A stretch of 64,000 nt of DNA from Paenibacillus sonchi (GCF_016772475.1 NZ_CP068595.1:5704001-5768000); one strand, 5' to 3'; positions 53,305-61,995 are shown, counted from the stretch's first letter. Notes: generated by a model not told the origin, from the sequence alone. Numbers and translations: made by a program.

Positions 53305-53452
53305 ACGCATCGTCACTATCCCACCATTGCTTACGAGGTTAGCTGGCGGATTCGGGCTGTGGTAGCCCTACGGTTACAGCCCTTGCGGACCGTCCCGATT
53401 CACCCCGTTGGCGCTTAGGCCAATGTTGGTTCCCCCGTTTTTCCATCCGGAA
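53305..53452 (-). ncRNA. c-di-AMP (ydaO-yuaA) riboswitch
   Basis: The minus strand carries the conserved ydaO elements in order: CGGGGGAACC, GGGGTGAATC, an AGGGCTG-CAGCCC hairpin, CCGAATCCGCCAGCTAACCT, CGTAAGC and a final GTGGGATAGTGACG. The 5' end is set near 53452 by eye. It controls the downstream potassium importer: bound c-di-AMP should favour the terminator. The remaining gap (53453-53659) is AT-rich with no gene; a possible promoter is TTTACG-17-TATCAT on the minus strand near 53490-53520. Confidence 0.9.
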
Positions 53453-53659
53453 AATTCAGCGCATATTCAACTTCTCACAAGGTCTAATGATAGTCTACAA
53501 TGGCCCTTCCGTAAAGCGGTGAAAAAAATGAAAAAAGAATGAAAAATGATCCATTTTACGCAAAACCACGATGAGGGATATATGGATCTTTCATTCTCTG
53601 CGATTATCCTCTCAACGCTTGTTTTTTCAAGGTTTTGAACCCTAATTGTGTCAAAAATT

Positions 53660-54100
53660 TCAGGAATGGTTAGAGATGTCCTCTTTGCGTCCGGTCCAGA
53701 GCAAAATTGCGATTAGCGCAAAGGCAATCAAGGCCAGTAAAGGGATCGTAATAAACCCGAAATAATTCAGATAATCCTTGTTGCAGGGTACGCCAATCGT
53801 GCAGGGAAGCACCTTGCTGAGTGCCGGTATCTTCTGCTCCGCATAATGATAGATTGAGATGCAGCCGCCAATGAGACTTAGGGGCAGCACATAGGGAATG
53901 ATCTTTTTGTCATTCCGGTAGGTGGCAATGCCCAGCAGAATAAGCTGCGGGTACATAAAGATCCGCTGGAACCAGCATAACTTGCAGGGCTCGTACTTCA
54001 ATACCTCACTCAGGTACAAACTTCCCGCTACTGCGATAACAGACACAAACCAGGCCAAATAGAGACAGTGGCGTCTGCAGAAAGCAGCGATCTTCATCAT
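53660..54100 (-). CDS. BdbC/DsbB-type disulfide bond formation protein
   Basis: A 146-residue membrane protein of four helices. The first redox pair is CKLCWFQRIFMYP (C-x-x-C, residues about 36-39), with the quinone-site arginine in it. The second extracytoplasmic pair is CTIGVPCNKDY. It reoxidises the DsbA/BdbD partner encoded just upstream and passes electrons to menaquinone. The start overlaps the partner stop by four bases. The short-loop architecture matches BdbC/BdbB of Bacilli. Confidence 0.92.
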   Translation of the reverse strand: MMKIAAFCRRHCLYLAWFVSVIAVAGSLYLSEVLKYEPCKLCWFQRIFMYPQLILLGIATYRNDKKIIPYVLPLSLIGGCISIYHYAEQKIPALSKVLPCTIGVPCNKDYLNYFGFITIPLLALIAFALIAILLWTGRKEDISNHS

Positions 54101-54851
54101 TCGGCACTCACAGCTTCGGAAGCGGATTTAATCTGAGCGTCAATAGCTTCCATGTCGAAAGGCTTATCTACTTTGTGTCCATTAATGAAAACAGTAGGCG
54201 TAGAGGTTACACCGGTATCTTTGGCGATGCTGATATCATTTTGCAGCTCACTTTCATAAGTTCGTTCCTGGATATCTTTGCGTAAAAGATCCAGATCAAC
54301 AGGCAGCTTCTCCTTCTCCGCGAGGCTCACCAGGAAGTCCTCTGTGGCCCACTCTGCATTCTCATCCCCCTGATTGGCGTAAAGCGCATCGTAGTATGTC
54401 CAGAAAGCGTCATTGTTCTGATGGTAGACTGATAGTGCCGCCAGCGAAGCCGTTTCGGAATCCGGGCCGATAAAAGCCATATTTACGAAGTAGAAGGCTG
54501 CTTTATCCTGATTCACATACTCCTGCACAATCTGCGGCTTGATGACACCTGTAAACTGGGCGCAGGCCGGGCATTTGAAATCACCGAACTCGACAATTTT
54601 GACCGGTGCATCCTCTTTCCAAGTCTTCGGAACCCGCTGTAATTGAAATCAACCGCCTTGCCTGAACCTGCCGTTGAAGAGGAATCCTTCGATGCCAGCA
54701 TGAAGAGTCCGGCAAAAATAATCACTACGATTGCGACCGTACTAATAATTAGAATTCTCGTTTTCTGTTTCTGCTGCTCCAGCTCAGCTCTGCGTTTCTC
54801 GGCTTTACTTAACCCAGAAACCGTGCCATTGTTTGTTTTAGATTTGCCCAA
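54097..54851 (-). pseudogene. BdbD/DsbA-type thiol oxidase, one apparent missing base
   Basis: The first segment has a charged N-terminus, a membrane anchor (ILIISTVAIVVIIFAGLFMLAS) and FNYSG. At GGG (complement of 54633-54635) the frame is lost. With four G it reads VPKTWKEDAPVKIVEFGDFKCPACAQF, giving the C-P-A-C active site, and joins the frame that continues VNQDKAAFYFVNMAF to 54097. The later GVTSTPTVFINGHKV cis-Pro loop is intact. The joined protein is about 251 residues, normal for membrane-anchored BdbD. The gene is probably intact in the organism. Confidence 0.87.
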
Positions 54852-54945
54852 AAGAGAGTTCCTTTCTGTCCTGGAAGGACTGTTGTGAGGATATCATATT
54901 CTTTAAAATTATATAATTAAAACTCTCCGCTTGGCAAACCTCCGT

Positions 54946-56864
54946 TCAACCCACTTCCGACTTTTCCCGCTTCTCCCGGACTCCCTGTTCATTGGAATAC
55001 GCTTCCCGCGGGAAGGTATCCATAAGCTGCAGCGGGATCTTAAAAAGAAGTCCGTCCCGCCTTCCCTGGCCTTTTCCGTCCAGATGCTGCCATCCATTAG
55101 CTCAACAAGCTTTTTGCAGATCGCCAGCCCCAAACCAGTCCCTTGGTACTTCCGGTTATGGGAGGCATCCACCTGTGAGAAGGGCTGGAACAACAGCTCC
55201 AGCTTGTCCGGCGCAATCCCGATTCCTGTGTCACTGACTCTGAACAGCAGTCCCAGGGAAGTCCCCTCTTTGCTGTAGGGCTCAATTGTAACTGTTATGC
55301 CCCCCTCGTGGGTAAACTTGACTGCATTGCCAATCAGATTTACCAGGATCTGGCGGATTCGCGCACTGTCCCCGATTAATTGTTCAGGAATGGACGGGGC
55401 GATCTCAAGGTTCAATGCAAGCCCTTTGTGGCCGGCCGCAACCGCAAACAGGTTTATGCATTCCCGCAGCAGTGCAGGAAGCTTGAACGGCGCTTTTACC
55501 AGCAGCATGTTCTCGGCTTCAAGACGGGAAATGTCGAGCACATCGTTCATCACACTCAGCAATGCAAGACTGCTCGTATTCTGCAGCTTTAATAATTCCT
55601 GATGGTCCGGTGCCGTGATTTCCTCAGCGAGCAGTTGGTTAATGCCAATAATGCCGTTAAGCGGGGTCCGGATTTCATGACTCATCGTCGCTAAGAATTC
55701 ACTTTTCATCCGCGCAGCGCTTTCAGCCGCATTTTTGGCGATCAGCAGCTCCTGCTGTTGTTCCGCCAGTGCCGTGATGTCTTCAGCGATAATGTACACA
55801 TAATTTTCTTTGTCATTCACCAGCGGAAAAACGGTTGTACTGCAAATCAGCCTGGCTCCGCTTTTGGTTTTGACGATTATTTCCAGCTTTCCGGACTGTC
55901 CCCGCGCAGCGCGTTTAACGGCTGCTTTGAGGGCCTGTTCATCCCCGGTGCTGAATAATATACTTTTATAGTCACTCAGTTCCTCTTGTCCGTAACCTGT
56001 GGTTTGCCGGAGTGATGGATTGGCGCTGATCACTTTTTTGCGCACAGGGTCGATACACACTACCATATCGGGGCTGAACTCGAATAAAGCGGTGTAGCGC
56101 TGCTCATTAAATTGTGCCGTGAACAGCACCTGCTTCCGGTCCTTGTACATAAGCCCCAGCACAACGGCCACTACCAGCAGGAACGTGCAGGCTAGAATCA
56201 TTCCCAGCATTGAATCATTCAGGAGCGGAGTCCTGCCCACATAGATATAAGGTCCCGTATCTACATATGAGGCTCCGGCCATAGCTATATAATTTGTTCC
56301 CGACAGCACAGCAGTCAGTACAAGGATAAGCAATAATTTTTTGGCGGAAAACATATTATAACGCTTCGCTGTCCAATTAGGGTGATAGGAGGCTGTAATC
56401 GCAGGGACCGCTAATGAGAGTACCAAGGACCCCAGAATCGAACCCGTACTTTGCTCAAAAGCCGCCGTATACCGCACGCTCATCATCCCGCTGCAATGCA
56501 TGATCAGAAGGCCGCAGCTGAACAGCAGCCCGCCAAACCCAAGGGCCGCCTTGCTGCTCCGCGTGCGTGTGTTATTGAACAGCATCAGCAGCACATAGGA
56601 AGCCGCAATGGGTACAAACAGTGAGAGTAACAACATCGGGATATAATAGGACGCCGTGCTCTCATGCTTCATCGCGATCATGCTGATATAATGCATACTC
56701 CACATCCCTATTCCCAGAGCACCGGAGCTGAACAAGACAAAAAACACACTTCTTTTATAACGTACCATTCTTTCCGCGAGATCCACGGCTATGAAGCTGG
56801 ATAAACATGCTATGACAATAGAAAAGAGGACCAGCAAATCCATATAAAATGGGTGCTCAGACAT
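54946..56864 (-). CDS. MHYT-PAS histidine kinase
   Basis: The N-terminal 220 residues are an MHYT sensor of seven helices with repeated M-H-Y/M-H-C motifs (GIGMWSMHYISMIAM, LLIMHCSGMMSVRY), thought to bind copper or gas ligands. Then come a PAS domain (FEFSPDMVVCIDPVRKKVISANPS), the HisKA box (MSHEIRTPLNGIIG) and an HATPase (NLIGNAVKFTHEGG, DTGIGIAPDKLE, GTGLGLAICKKLVE). At TTTTT (complement of 55042-55046) one T seems missing: with six T the end reads FFFKIPLQLMDTF and stops at 54946, instead of a 40-residue shifted tail to 54909. No response regulator is adjacent. ATG 56864 follows GAAAGGAGAGAGGCCG. Confidence 0.85.
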
Positions 56865-56981
56865 CGGCCTCTCTCCTTTCTTTTTTTGAATGAACTACTG
56901 CTGCCAGATACACTCCATTTACCCGCCATGAAACGCCCCGAATCCGGAATCCCGACCTAGCGGCTGAGGTAATCTTTGTAT

Positions 56982-57017
56982 AAAAAAAGACATAGCGCCG
57001 AACCTGACGCCATGTCT
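56982..57017 (-). terminator. Terminator of the second CNNM gene
   Basis: AGACATGGCG and CGCTATGTCT form the stem around TCAGGTTCGG, followed on the minus strand by TTTTTTT. Confidence 0.88.
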
Positions 57018-57038
57018 GGAAACATCCTTATGTTATTG

Positions 57039-58355
57039 TCAGGCTCCCGCCTCTTCAGTCAAAAACTGCACCTTCATCACTTTAATACGGGATATCCGTT
57101 TGTTGTCGGTTTCTTCCACCACGAATAAGTGGCTGTCAAATTCTACGGTCTGGCCTTTTTGCGGCGGATTCACCTCTAGCTTGGAGTATAACCAGCCGCC
57201 GATCGTATCATAATCATCTGTCTCCATATTCAATCCAAGCCGGTCGTTGATTTCTTCAATCAGCATCAGACCATCAATGGAGAATTCGTCCTCCCCCAGT
57301 TTCTCTACACCCGGCCGCTCTTCGTCGAATTCGTCCTGAATCTCACCGACGATCTCTTCCATAATATCTTCGAGTGTAACCATACCGGAGGTCCCGCCGT
57401 ATTCATCGATCAGAATGGCAATCTGCGTCTTTGCACGCTGCATGACCTTAAGCAGGGCACTAATCTGTATCGACTCTGGAACGGTAAGAATGGGACGAAT
57501 CAGTTCACTGTATTTGGGCGCATTATCCCGGATCAGATCCTTGATATGAATGAAGCCGAGAATGTGGTCCTTGTCACCGTCACAAACCGGATACCGGGTG
57601 CGCATCCCTTCAAACGCAACCTCCATGTTCTCTTCAACCGTCAGATGATTGTTCAGACAGATCATTTCAGTGCGCGGGATCATAATTTCACGGGCCATGG
57701 TGTCGGCAAATTCAAAAATATTGTCCACCAGAGTCATTTCCGTGTTGTCGATAAGTCCGCTCTTGTTGCTTTCCTGCATAATGATGCGGATTTCTTCTTC
57801 CGTATGTGCTGTAGCCAGCTCCGAGGCAGGCGCTAAGCGGAAAACCCGCAGCAGCCCGCTGGCCAGGCCTTTTACGATCCAGATAATCGGATACATAATC
57901 CGGAAAAAAACATTCATCGCACCCGCGGTTAGCAGAAGTACCGCTTCGGCTTTGTTCACAGCGATCGTCTTGGGAGCAAGCTCTCCGAGTACGATATGCA
58001 GAACGGTGATGAACATAAACGCAATAATTAGCGAAATTACATAAACCGAGGTTTCGCCAAATCCTAGGCTTGTTACAATCGGCCCCACAATCGTTGCGAC
58101 AGCCGGTTCCCCCAGCCAGCCAAGTGCCAGTGAAGCAAGGGTGATGCCCAGCTGGCAGGCGGACAGATATCCGTCCAGATTGTGTACGATATTACCTGCT
58201 GCCACTGCTCGTTTACTGCCTTCCTCTATCAGGGAATCTATGCGGCCGCTTCGTACTTTTACCATCGCATATTCAACCGAAACAAAAAAGCCATTCAACA
58301 GCACCAGCAAAATAATAAGACCTACATGTAATATACCGGGTAAAGGGTCGCTCAA
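57039..58355 (-). CDS. CNNM/CorC family membrane protein with CBS pair, second paralog
   Basis: A 438-residue protein with the same layout as 19511-20833: a CNNM/DUF21 membrane domain (FFVSVEYAMVKVRSGRIDSL, GYLSACQLGITLASLALGWLGEPAV), a CBS pair (IMIPRTEMICLNNHL to FIHIKDLI, and ALLKVMQRAKTQIAILIDEYGGTSGMVTLEDIMEEIVGEI), and a CorC/HlyC tail. It is probably involved in magnesium or cation homeostasis. The start is TTG at 58355 with AGGAG six bases upstream. That binding site is partly buried in a hairpin. Confidence 0.9.
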   Translation of the reverse strand: MSDPLPGILHVGLIILLVLLNGFFVSVEYAMVKVRSGRIDSLIEEGSKRAVAAGNIVHNLDGYLSACQLGITLASLALGWLGEPAVATIVGPIVTSLGFGETSVYVISLIIAFMFITVLHIVLGELAPKTIAVNKAEAVLLLTAGAMNVFFRIMYPIIWIVKGLASGLLRVFRLAPASELATAHTEEEIRIIMQESNKSGLIDNTEMTLVDNIFEFADTMAREIMIPRTEMICLNNHLTVEENMEVAFEGMRTRYPVCDGDKDHILGFIHIKDLIRDNAPKYSELIRPILTVPESIQISALLKVMQRAKTQIAILIDEYGGTSGMVTLEDIMEEIVGEIQDEFDEERPGVEKLGEDEFSIDGLMLIEEINDRLGLNMETDDYDTIGGWLYSKLEVNPPQKGQTVEFDSHLFVVEETDNKRISRIKVMKVQFLTEEAGA

Positions 58356-58361
58356 TTTATA

Positions 58362-58397
58362 CTCCTATCCACCGTCTCCACGATTCAGGCGGATAGG
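58362..58397 (-). promoter_or_regulatory. Hairpin covering the ribosome binding site of the second CNNM gene
   Basis: On the minus strand CCTATCCGCC (58397-58388) pairs with GGTGGATAGG (58373-58364). The last AGG belongs to the AGGAG binding site (58366-58362). A second purine-rich AAGGAGGTGGG lies just before the hairpin, with no start codon at proper distance. Confidence 0.6.
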
Positions 58398-58723
58398 CCC
58401 ACCTCCTTCGTTTGTTCAAAATGTCGGCTTGTGCAGCAGCTGTTCCTTTCCATATCAATTTCCCAATGCTTTCATCTCCTGACTGAAATCACGAATATAA
58501 ATATACACATTATTATAATATTTCTTTGCACATAAAAACAGATGCGAACAAGCGTAAAAATATGATCTTTGTTTTTGGCGAATAAACTTTAGAGAGAAAA
58601 GGAAGCTTTTTTCTGTCTATTCCTGTGTAATAAGGTTAAATCGAATGCACCCTCTTCGTCAACTTTAGGCGGATTTCGAATCAATTGTTAACGGCAATCC
58701 TATTAAATGACGCTCCCCGGCAA
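58398..58723. other. Gene-free leader or intergenic DNA
   Basis: The part next to the CNNM gene is GC-rich and may be a leader RNA; I could not match it to a known magnesium (ykoK) or manganese (yybP) riboswitch. From 58500 to 58700 the DNA is AT-rich with no gene. Confidence 0.4.
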
Positions 58724-58759
58724 CCAAAAAAGCCGCCTGCCAGGGCGGCGGTTTTTTGG
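58724..58759. terminator. Symmetrical terminator
   Basis: CCAAAAAAGCCGCC pairs with GGCGGCGGTTTTTTGG around a short loop. T-runs face both ways. It ends the small gene at 58771 on the minus strand. Confidence 0.85.
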
Positions 58760-58770
58760 CGCCTGCGATT

Positions 58771-58926
58771 CTATTTCAGCAAAATTTTCACAGCGGCGTT
58801 CAGTCGTTTTATTGTTTCTGTGCCAATCCATCCGCCTGCACTTGCCAGGATCACATTATGAAAAATCTTCATAGCCAGAGAGTATGTCATTGTCCCGATT
58901 ATGATCTCTACAACAAAGAACCGCAT
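58771..58926 (-). CDS. Possible small hydrophobic protein
   Basis: A 51-residue frame, MRFFVVEIIIGTMTYSLAMK, then FHNVILASAGGWIGTETIKR. It has a mildly hydrophobic N-terminal helix and ends in a basic amphipathic stretch. CGGAGATATT precedes the ATG at 58926 and a strong terminator follows the stop, which supports a real gene. A longer in-frame start at 58977 exists but has no well-placed binding site. No family is recognised. Confidence 0.45.
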   Translation of the reverse strand: MRFFVVEIIIGTMTYSLAMKIFHNVILASAGGWIGTETIKRLNAAVKILLK

Positions 58927-58970
58927 AATATCTCCGGTGGTAATAATGTAAACTTTAAATTCCTGATTAT

Positions 58971-59027
58971 GAAGCATGGGTTATATCATCCGCCTTTTAA
59001 AGGTTTTTTATATAACCCATATGCTTC
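58971..59027. repeat. Long hairpin upstream of the small gene
   Basis: GAAGCATGGGTTATAT at 58971-58986 matches the reverse complement of 59010-59027 with a two-base bulge. The loop contains CTTTTAAAG. It could be an operator or a leader structure. Confidence 0.55.
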
Positions 59028-59098
59028 AAGTTGATTGTCCAATGCCAGATACATTTGGATGATGAATCCTGACTAATCCGGCGAATCTATAACAGCTA

Positions 59099-59704
59099 TT
59101 ACCGACAGTTTCGTGTTGTCGGCGGATTGCCAATGGTGCCTGGGTATTGATAAACAAGGGGTTCATCGAAGGTGGCATAATCGAAGTTCACCATCAACAG
59201 CACAATGCGTTGTCCGGTGGCCTTGTCGCTGATAATTAAGTGGTCGCGGCCCGCAGCTTCCAGCACACCTGTGTAGACCTTGGCATTCCAATCTTTGTTG
59301 TTCTCGTATGTGAAGTAAAAGGTGCCGACTTTGCCAAGATTCAGCCGAAAAATGTTTTCGATGTATGATTGTTCAAATACTGGAGCGGTAGTCGTTACGA
59401 CGCCGCCTGTTGGAGTCATTGGGCTGCCGCTGCTGACTTGGGGAGGCGTTCCCCCCATGGTACCCATATTGCCCATACCCATAGGACTCATACTGCCCAT
59501 ACCCGTAGGGCTCATACTGCCCATACCCGTAGGGCTCATGCTGCCCATACCCATAGGGCTCATGCTGTGCATGGCGTTCATATTATTCATATTACTCAAG
59601 CTGTTTACGTTGTTCATGTTGTTCATGTTGTTCATGTTGTTCATTGCACCTGAAGGGTTGCTGCCGATCGTATAGGTTACGGGGCGGTAAGGTTGAGCGA
59701 TCAT
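59099..59704 (-). CDS. gerQ: Spore coat protein GerQ
   Basis: A 201-residue protein. The C-terminal 90 residues are the conserved GerQ domain (SYIENIFRLNLGKVGTFYFTY, DHLIISDKATGQRIVLLMVNFDYATFDEP). The N-terminal half is repetitive: a run of Asn-Met units (about 22-46), then repeats of an eight-residue SPMGMGSM-like unit (about 49-80). GerQ is a coat protein cross-linked by transglutaminase and needed for CwlJ function in dipicolinate-triggered germination. It follows cwlJ, as in Bacillus. ATG 59704 follows AGGAGGTTTTTAACAG. Confidence 0.93.
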   Translation of the reverse strand: MIAQPYRPVTYTIGSNPSGAMNNMNNMNNMNNVNSLSNMNNMNAMHSMSPMGMGSMSPTGMGSMSPTGMGSMSPMGMGNMGTMGGTPPQVSSGSPMTPTGGVVTTTAPVFEQSYIENIFRLNLGKVGTFYFTYENNKDWNAKVYTGVLEAAGRDHLIISDKATGQRIVLLMVNFDYATFDEPLVYQYPGTIGNPPTTRNCR

Positions 59705-59878
59705 CTGTTAAAAACCTCCTGATAATTAGTATGCAGGCTGTTGTCAGCCTTAGGCAATGTGACTGGTTTCCAAGCTAAAGGTCGCTGAGAGATTCTGACC
59801 GGAGAAGGACTGCAGTGGGCTGTTGAAGCGGGCCGCCAGACTTTTTGGGCTGCACCCGCATCTGTCACCCCTAAAGAT

Positions 59879-60301
59879 CTAGTATACTGCTGGACATTCC
59901 CCACTAGCTGGGGCAAAGAAGCAATGCGCTTTGTACCTTCCGGTATTTTGCTGGTCGTACCAAGTGGCCGGACACTCTCCGACCGGCCTGAAGAACCAGA
60001 GCGCATTGGACGCCGGCCTTGTTCTTTCACCCGCGATGGCGCGTCTGGCAAGGCGAATGTCGGATTCCCTGGCACGCTGGTAGAAATAGCCCTTCTGCGG
60101 GGCTTCGAACCCGCCCGGACTTTGAAATACCATGTCGTTGACATTGCGGATGTTTCTGAAGTCCAGGCAGTTTCCAAGTATCCGGTTGACGCCGACATTG
60201 CCGACCATCAGCATGCCGGAATCCCCGTCTTCCTCGGCTTCGGCCCGCATCAGCCGTGCAAGCGTCCTTACATCTTCCGTGTTTGCTTTAATTACGGCCA
60301 C
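59879..60301 (-). CDS. cwlJ: Spore cortex-lytic enzyme CwlJ
   Basis: A 140-residue hydrolase_2 (SleB/CwlJ) domain protein without a signal peptide, as is usual for CwlJ. Family motifs are VRTLARLMRAEAEEDGDSGMLMVGNVGVNRI with the likely catalytic Glu, FQSPGGFEAPQKGYFY, and a C-terminal HCFFAPASGECPAVY. It degrades cortex peptidoglycan during germination and depends on GerQ for localisation. The start is GTG at 60301 after GGAGGAGAAAGC. It is followed by gerQ 174 bases downstream on the same strand. Confidence 0.93.
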   Translation of the reverse strand: MAVIKANTEDVRTLARLMRAEAEEDGDSGMLMVGNVGVNRILGNCLDFRNIRNVNDMVFQSPGGFEAPQKGYFYQRARESDIRLARRAIAGERTRPASNALWFFRPVGECPATWYDQQNTGRYKAHCFFAPASGECPAVY

Positions 60302-60485
60302 GCTTTCTCCTCCTTAACCAACATCTTCTCAACTGCTCGCTGTATTGTATGTGCATTCGCCCAAGAGGTGACAGTCCACGCCCAATTTCCGGATCATCCC
60401 GTTTAACATCTGATTAGTGATCGCAAATGATGTTACATGTCATCCCGCCAGCATTCACCAACTGCGTTCAGCTTTCACATCATAC

Positions 60486-60522
60486 AAAAATCCCCTTGCT
60501 CCACTAACGGGAAACAAGGGGA
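60486..60522 (-). terminator. Terminator of the DUF2500 gene
   Basis: AATCCCCTTG and CAAGGGGATT form a stem across an 18-base loop, followed on the minus strand by TTTTTG. Confidence 0.75.
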
Positions 60523-60567
60523 TTGTAGAAAATACAAAATATAATATGAACAACGTATACATTTAAT

Positions 60568-60966
60568 CTATTCTGCCGTTGAGTAGTGAGGCTGCCTCCG
60601 AAAACCGTGGTACCTTGTGCCCTGATACGTAAGAACTCCTCGGTCCCCTTCAGCGCTCATGCCATACTCATTGCCGTCCACTTTGAATTCCATCCTCTCT
60701 CCACGGTCCGACTCATAGGTTAAATAGTAGGTTGTGCTGGTGCGGCTGTTATTGCTGTCATCCTGCAGCTGCTGCTGCCGGACCTCACTGCGTTTGCTGA
60801 CGATGCGTGCGGGGATGGTCATGATGGGCGATTTGTTGTTCCGGTTCCACTGCAGCAGCCCCCGGCCCGCAGATACAGCAATTATGCCAATAACAACGGC
60901 AAGAAAGATCGGTATTACCGTCCCCGTTAGATCAAACATCCAAGATGAATCCGGGCCCATTCCCAT
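60568..60966 (-). CDS. DUF2500 family membrane-associated protein
   Basis: A 132-residue protein: one N-terminal membrane helix (TVIPIFLAVVIGIIAVSAGRGLL, about residues 15-37), then a soluble strand-rich domain with IMTIPARIVSKRSEV and TTYYLTYESDRGERMEFKVDGNEYGMSAEGDRGVLTYQGTRYHGFRR. The motif pattern T-x-Y-Y-L-T-F/Y-E and G-D-x-G-x-L-x-x-Q-G is the DUF2500 signature. The function is unknown. ATG 60966 follows AAGGGGGAAAAGTC. Confidence 0.85.
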   Translation of the reverse strand: MGMGPDSSWMFDLTGTVIPIFLAVVIGIIAVSAGRGLLQWNRNNKSPIMTIPARIVSKRSEVRQQQLQDDSNNSRTSTTYYLTYESDRGERMEFKVDGNEYGMSAEGDRGVLTYQGTRYHGFRRQPHYSTAE

Positions 60967-61097
60967 GACTTTTCCCCCTTATTTCCCATGTTATCCTGCT
61001 TCCTGCAGTGATACAGGCACTTCTGTACATGTATATGCCCCGTCTATTCCATACAGCACAAGCAGATACGGCTTTCGTCCTTCCAAGGACAGTATCG

Positions 61098-61590
61098 ACA
61101 ATCAAAACCACCCGTATAACGGGTGGTTTGCTCTGCGGCTGAAAGCCTTTGTTGCTGGCCAGCCCTAAAAGGGCATCGAATGGTTCGCCAACTGCACTAC
61201 TTTTTCGGCTACCCCTAAAGGGGTTCTATTTCTTCTTCTTTCGATTCTCTTTGGTTACTTCTCCTGTAAATGGATCGATGTATTCCGCCATTGTTATTTG
61301 TTCCGCGACGATATCTTCCTGCAATTGGTTGCGAATATATTCTTCAATCACTTTCTTGTTTCTTCCGACGGTATCCACGTAAAACCCTTTGTACCAAAAC
61401 TTCCGATTCCCATACCGATACTTTAGGTTGGCATGTCGATCAAAAATGACATCTGTATTCCTCCTTTTGTGCGATAAATTCGGTTGGCGAACCAAATTTA
61501 TTGTAACACTGGGAGGAATTTTTTTGGTACATCGCTGAAAGCTCTCCCGAACCATACGCATAGCGTATGGTTTTCTTTTGATAAAAAAAC
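61098..61590 (-). mobile_element. IS200/IS605-derived non-autonomous element, copy 2
   Basis: Identical to 45263-45755 over 493 bases as far as I can see by eye, with the same orientation, end hairpins and internal deletion. The left end again starts right after a T-tract, here of the terminator behind the Cys-rich microprotein gene. Identity of the two copies implies recent movement or gene conversion. Confidence 0.88.
61226..61458 (-). pseudogene. TnpA remnant in copy 2
   Basis: Same C-terminal Y1-transposase fragment as in copy 1 (KYRYGNRKFWYKGFYVD, EEYIRNQ, YIDPFTGE), with the orphan leader ATG out of frame. Confidence 0.8.
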
Positions 61591-61623
61591 CACCCTATTC
61601 TCTGGGGGCAGAGATCAGGGTGG
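61583..61623 (-). terminator. Terminator of the Cys-rich microprotein gene, invaded at its T-tract
   Basis: CCACCCT/AGGGTGG stem followed on the minus strand by seven T and then the element. Confidence 0.85.
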
Positions 61624-61652
61624 CCTTCATTAACGTCTATACGACAGTCCTA

Positions 61653-61829
61653 TTAAGCGTGTACGAGGTCTAATAATTGCTTAGTTTCATCATTTTCTTC
61701 AGGCAGCATTCCATTATCTGCCCAGCAGGCTCTGCATTGTTCTTCTGTTTCACAGAGATGTGCATCATCACAGTTGTAGCACAGTTGCAGCAGGTTTCTG
61801 GTTACATAATCCGTTTCGAAAGTTTTCAT
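61653..61829 (-). CDS. Cys-rich microprotein
   Basis: A 58-residue protein, MKTFETDYVTRNLLQLCYNC, then DDAHLCETEEQCRACW and an acidic tail. Five cysteines sit within 20 residues as C-x2-C-x6-C-x5-C-x2-C, suggesting a zinc or iron-sulfur knuckle. GGAGAGATTATA precedes the ATG at 61829 and a terminator follows, so it is a complete single-gene unit. Upstream DNA (61860-61990) is AT-rich. I do not recognise the family; a redox or metal sensor, or a partner subunit, is possible. Confidence 0.7.
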   Translation of the reverse strand: MKTFETDYVTRNLLQLCYNCDDAHLCETEEQCRACWADNGMLPEENDETKQLLDLVHA

Positions 61830-61995
61830 TATAATCTCTCCTATTCGGGATGAAAGTTTGTGAAAAAATGAACATGTTCTCTATGTGTTAAATATATCAC
61901 AGGGAGATTCATTTGTCATGTGATTTTTTTCACATTTTTAAAGAAAATTTTAAATAAGATTTTATTTTAATTTCACAACCAAATTCCTTATAAAA

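Noticed and set aside
58356..58500. Mg (ykoK) or Mn (yybP-ykoY) riboswitch before the second CNNM gene
   Set aside because: The conserved core elements of those classes were not found; only a local hairpin is supported.
59322..59675. Open frames antisense to the GerQ repeats, giving Pro/Ile/Leu repeats
   Set aside because: They arise only because the repeat unit is open in several frames; GerQ is the real gene.
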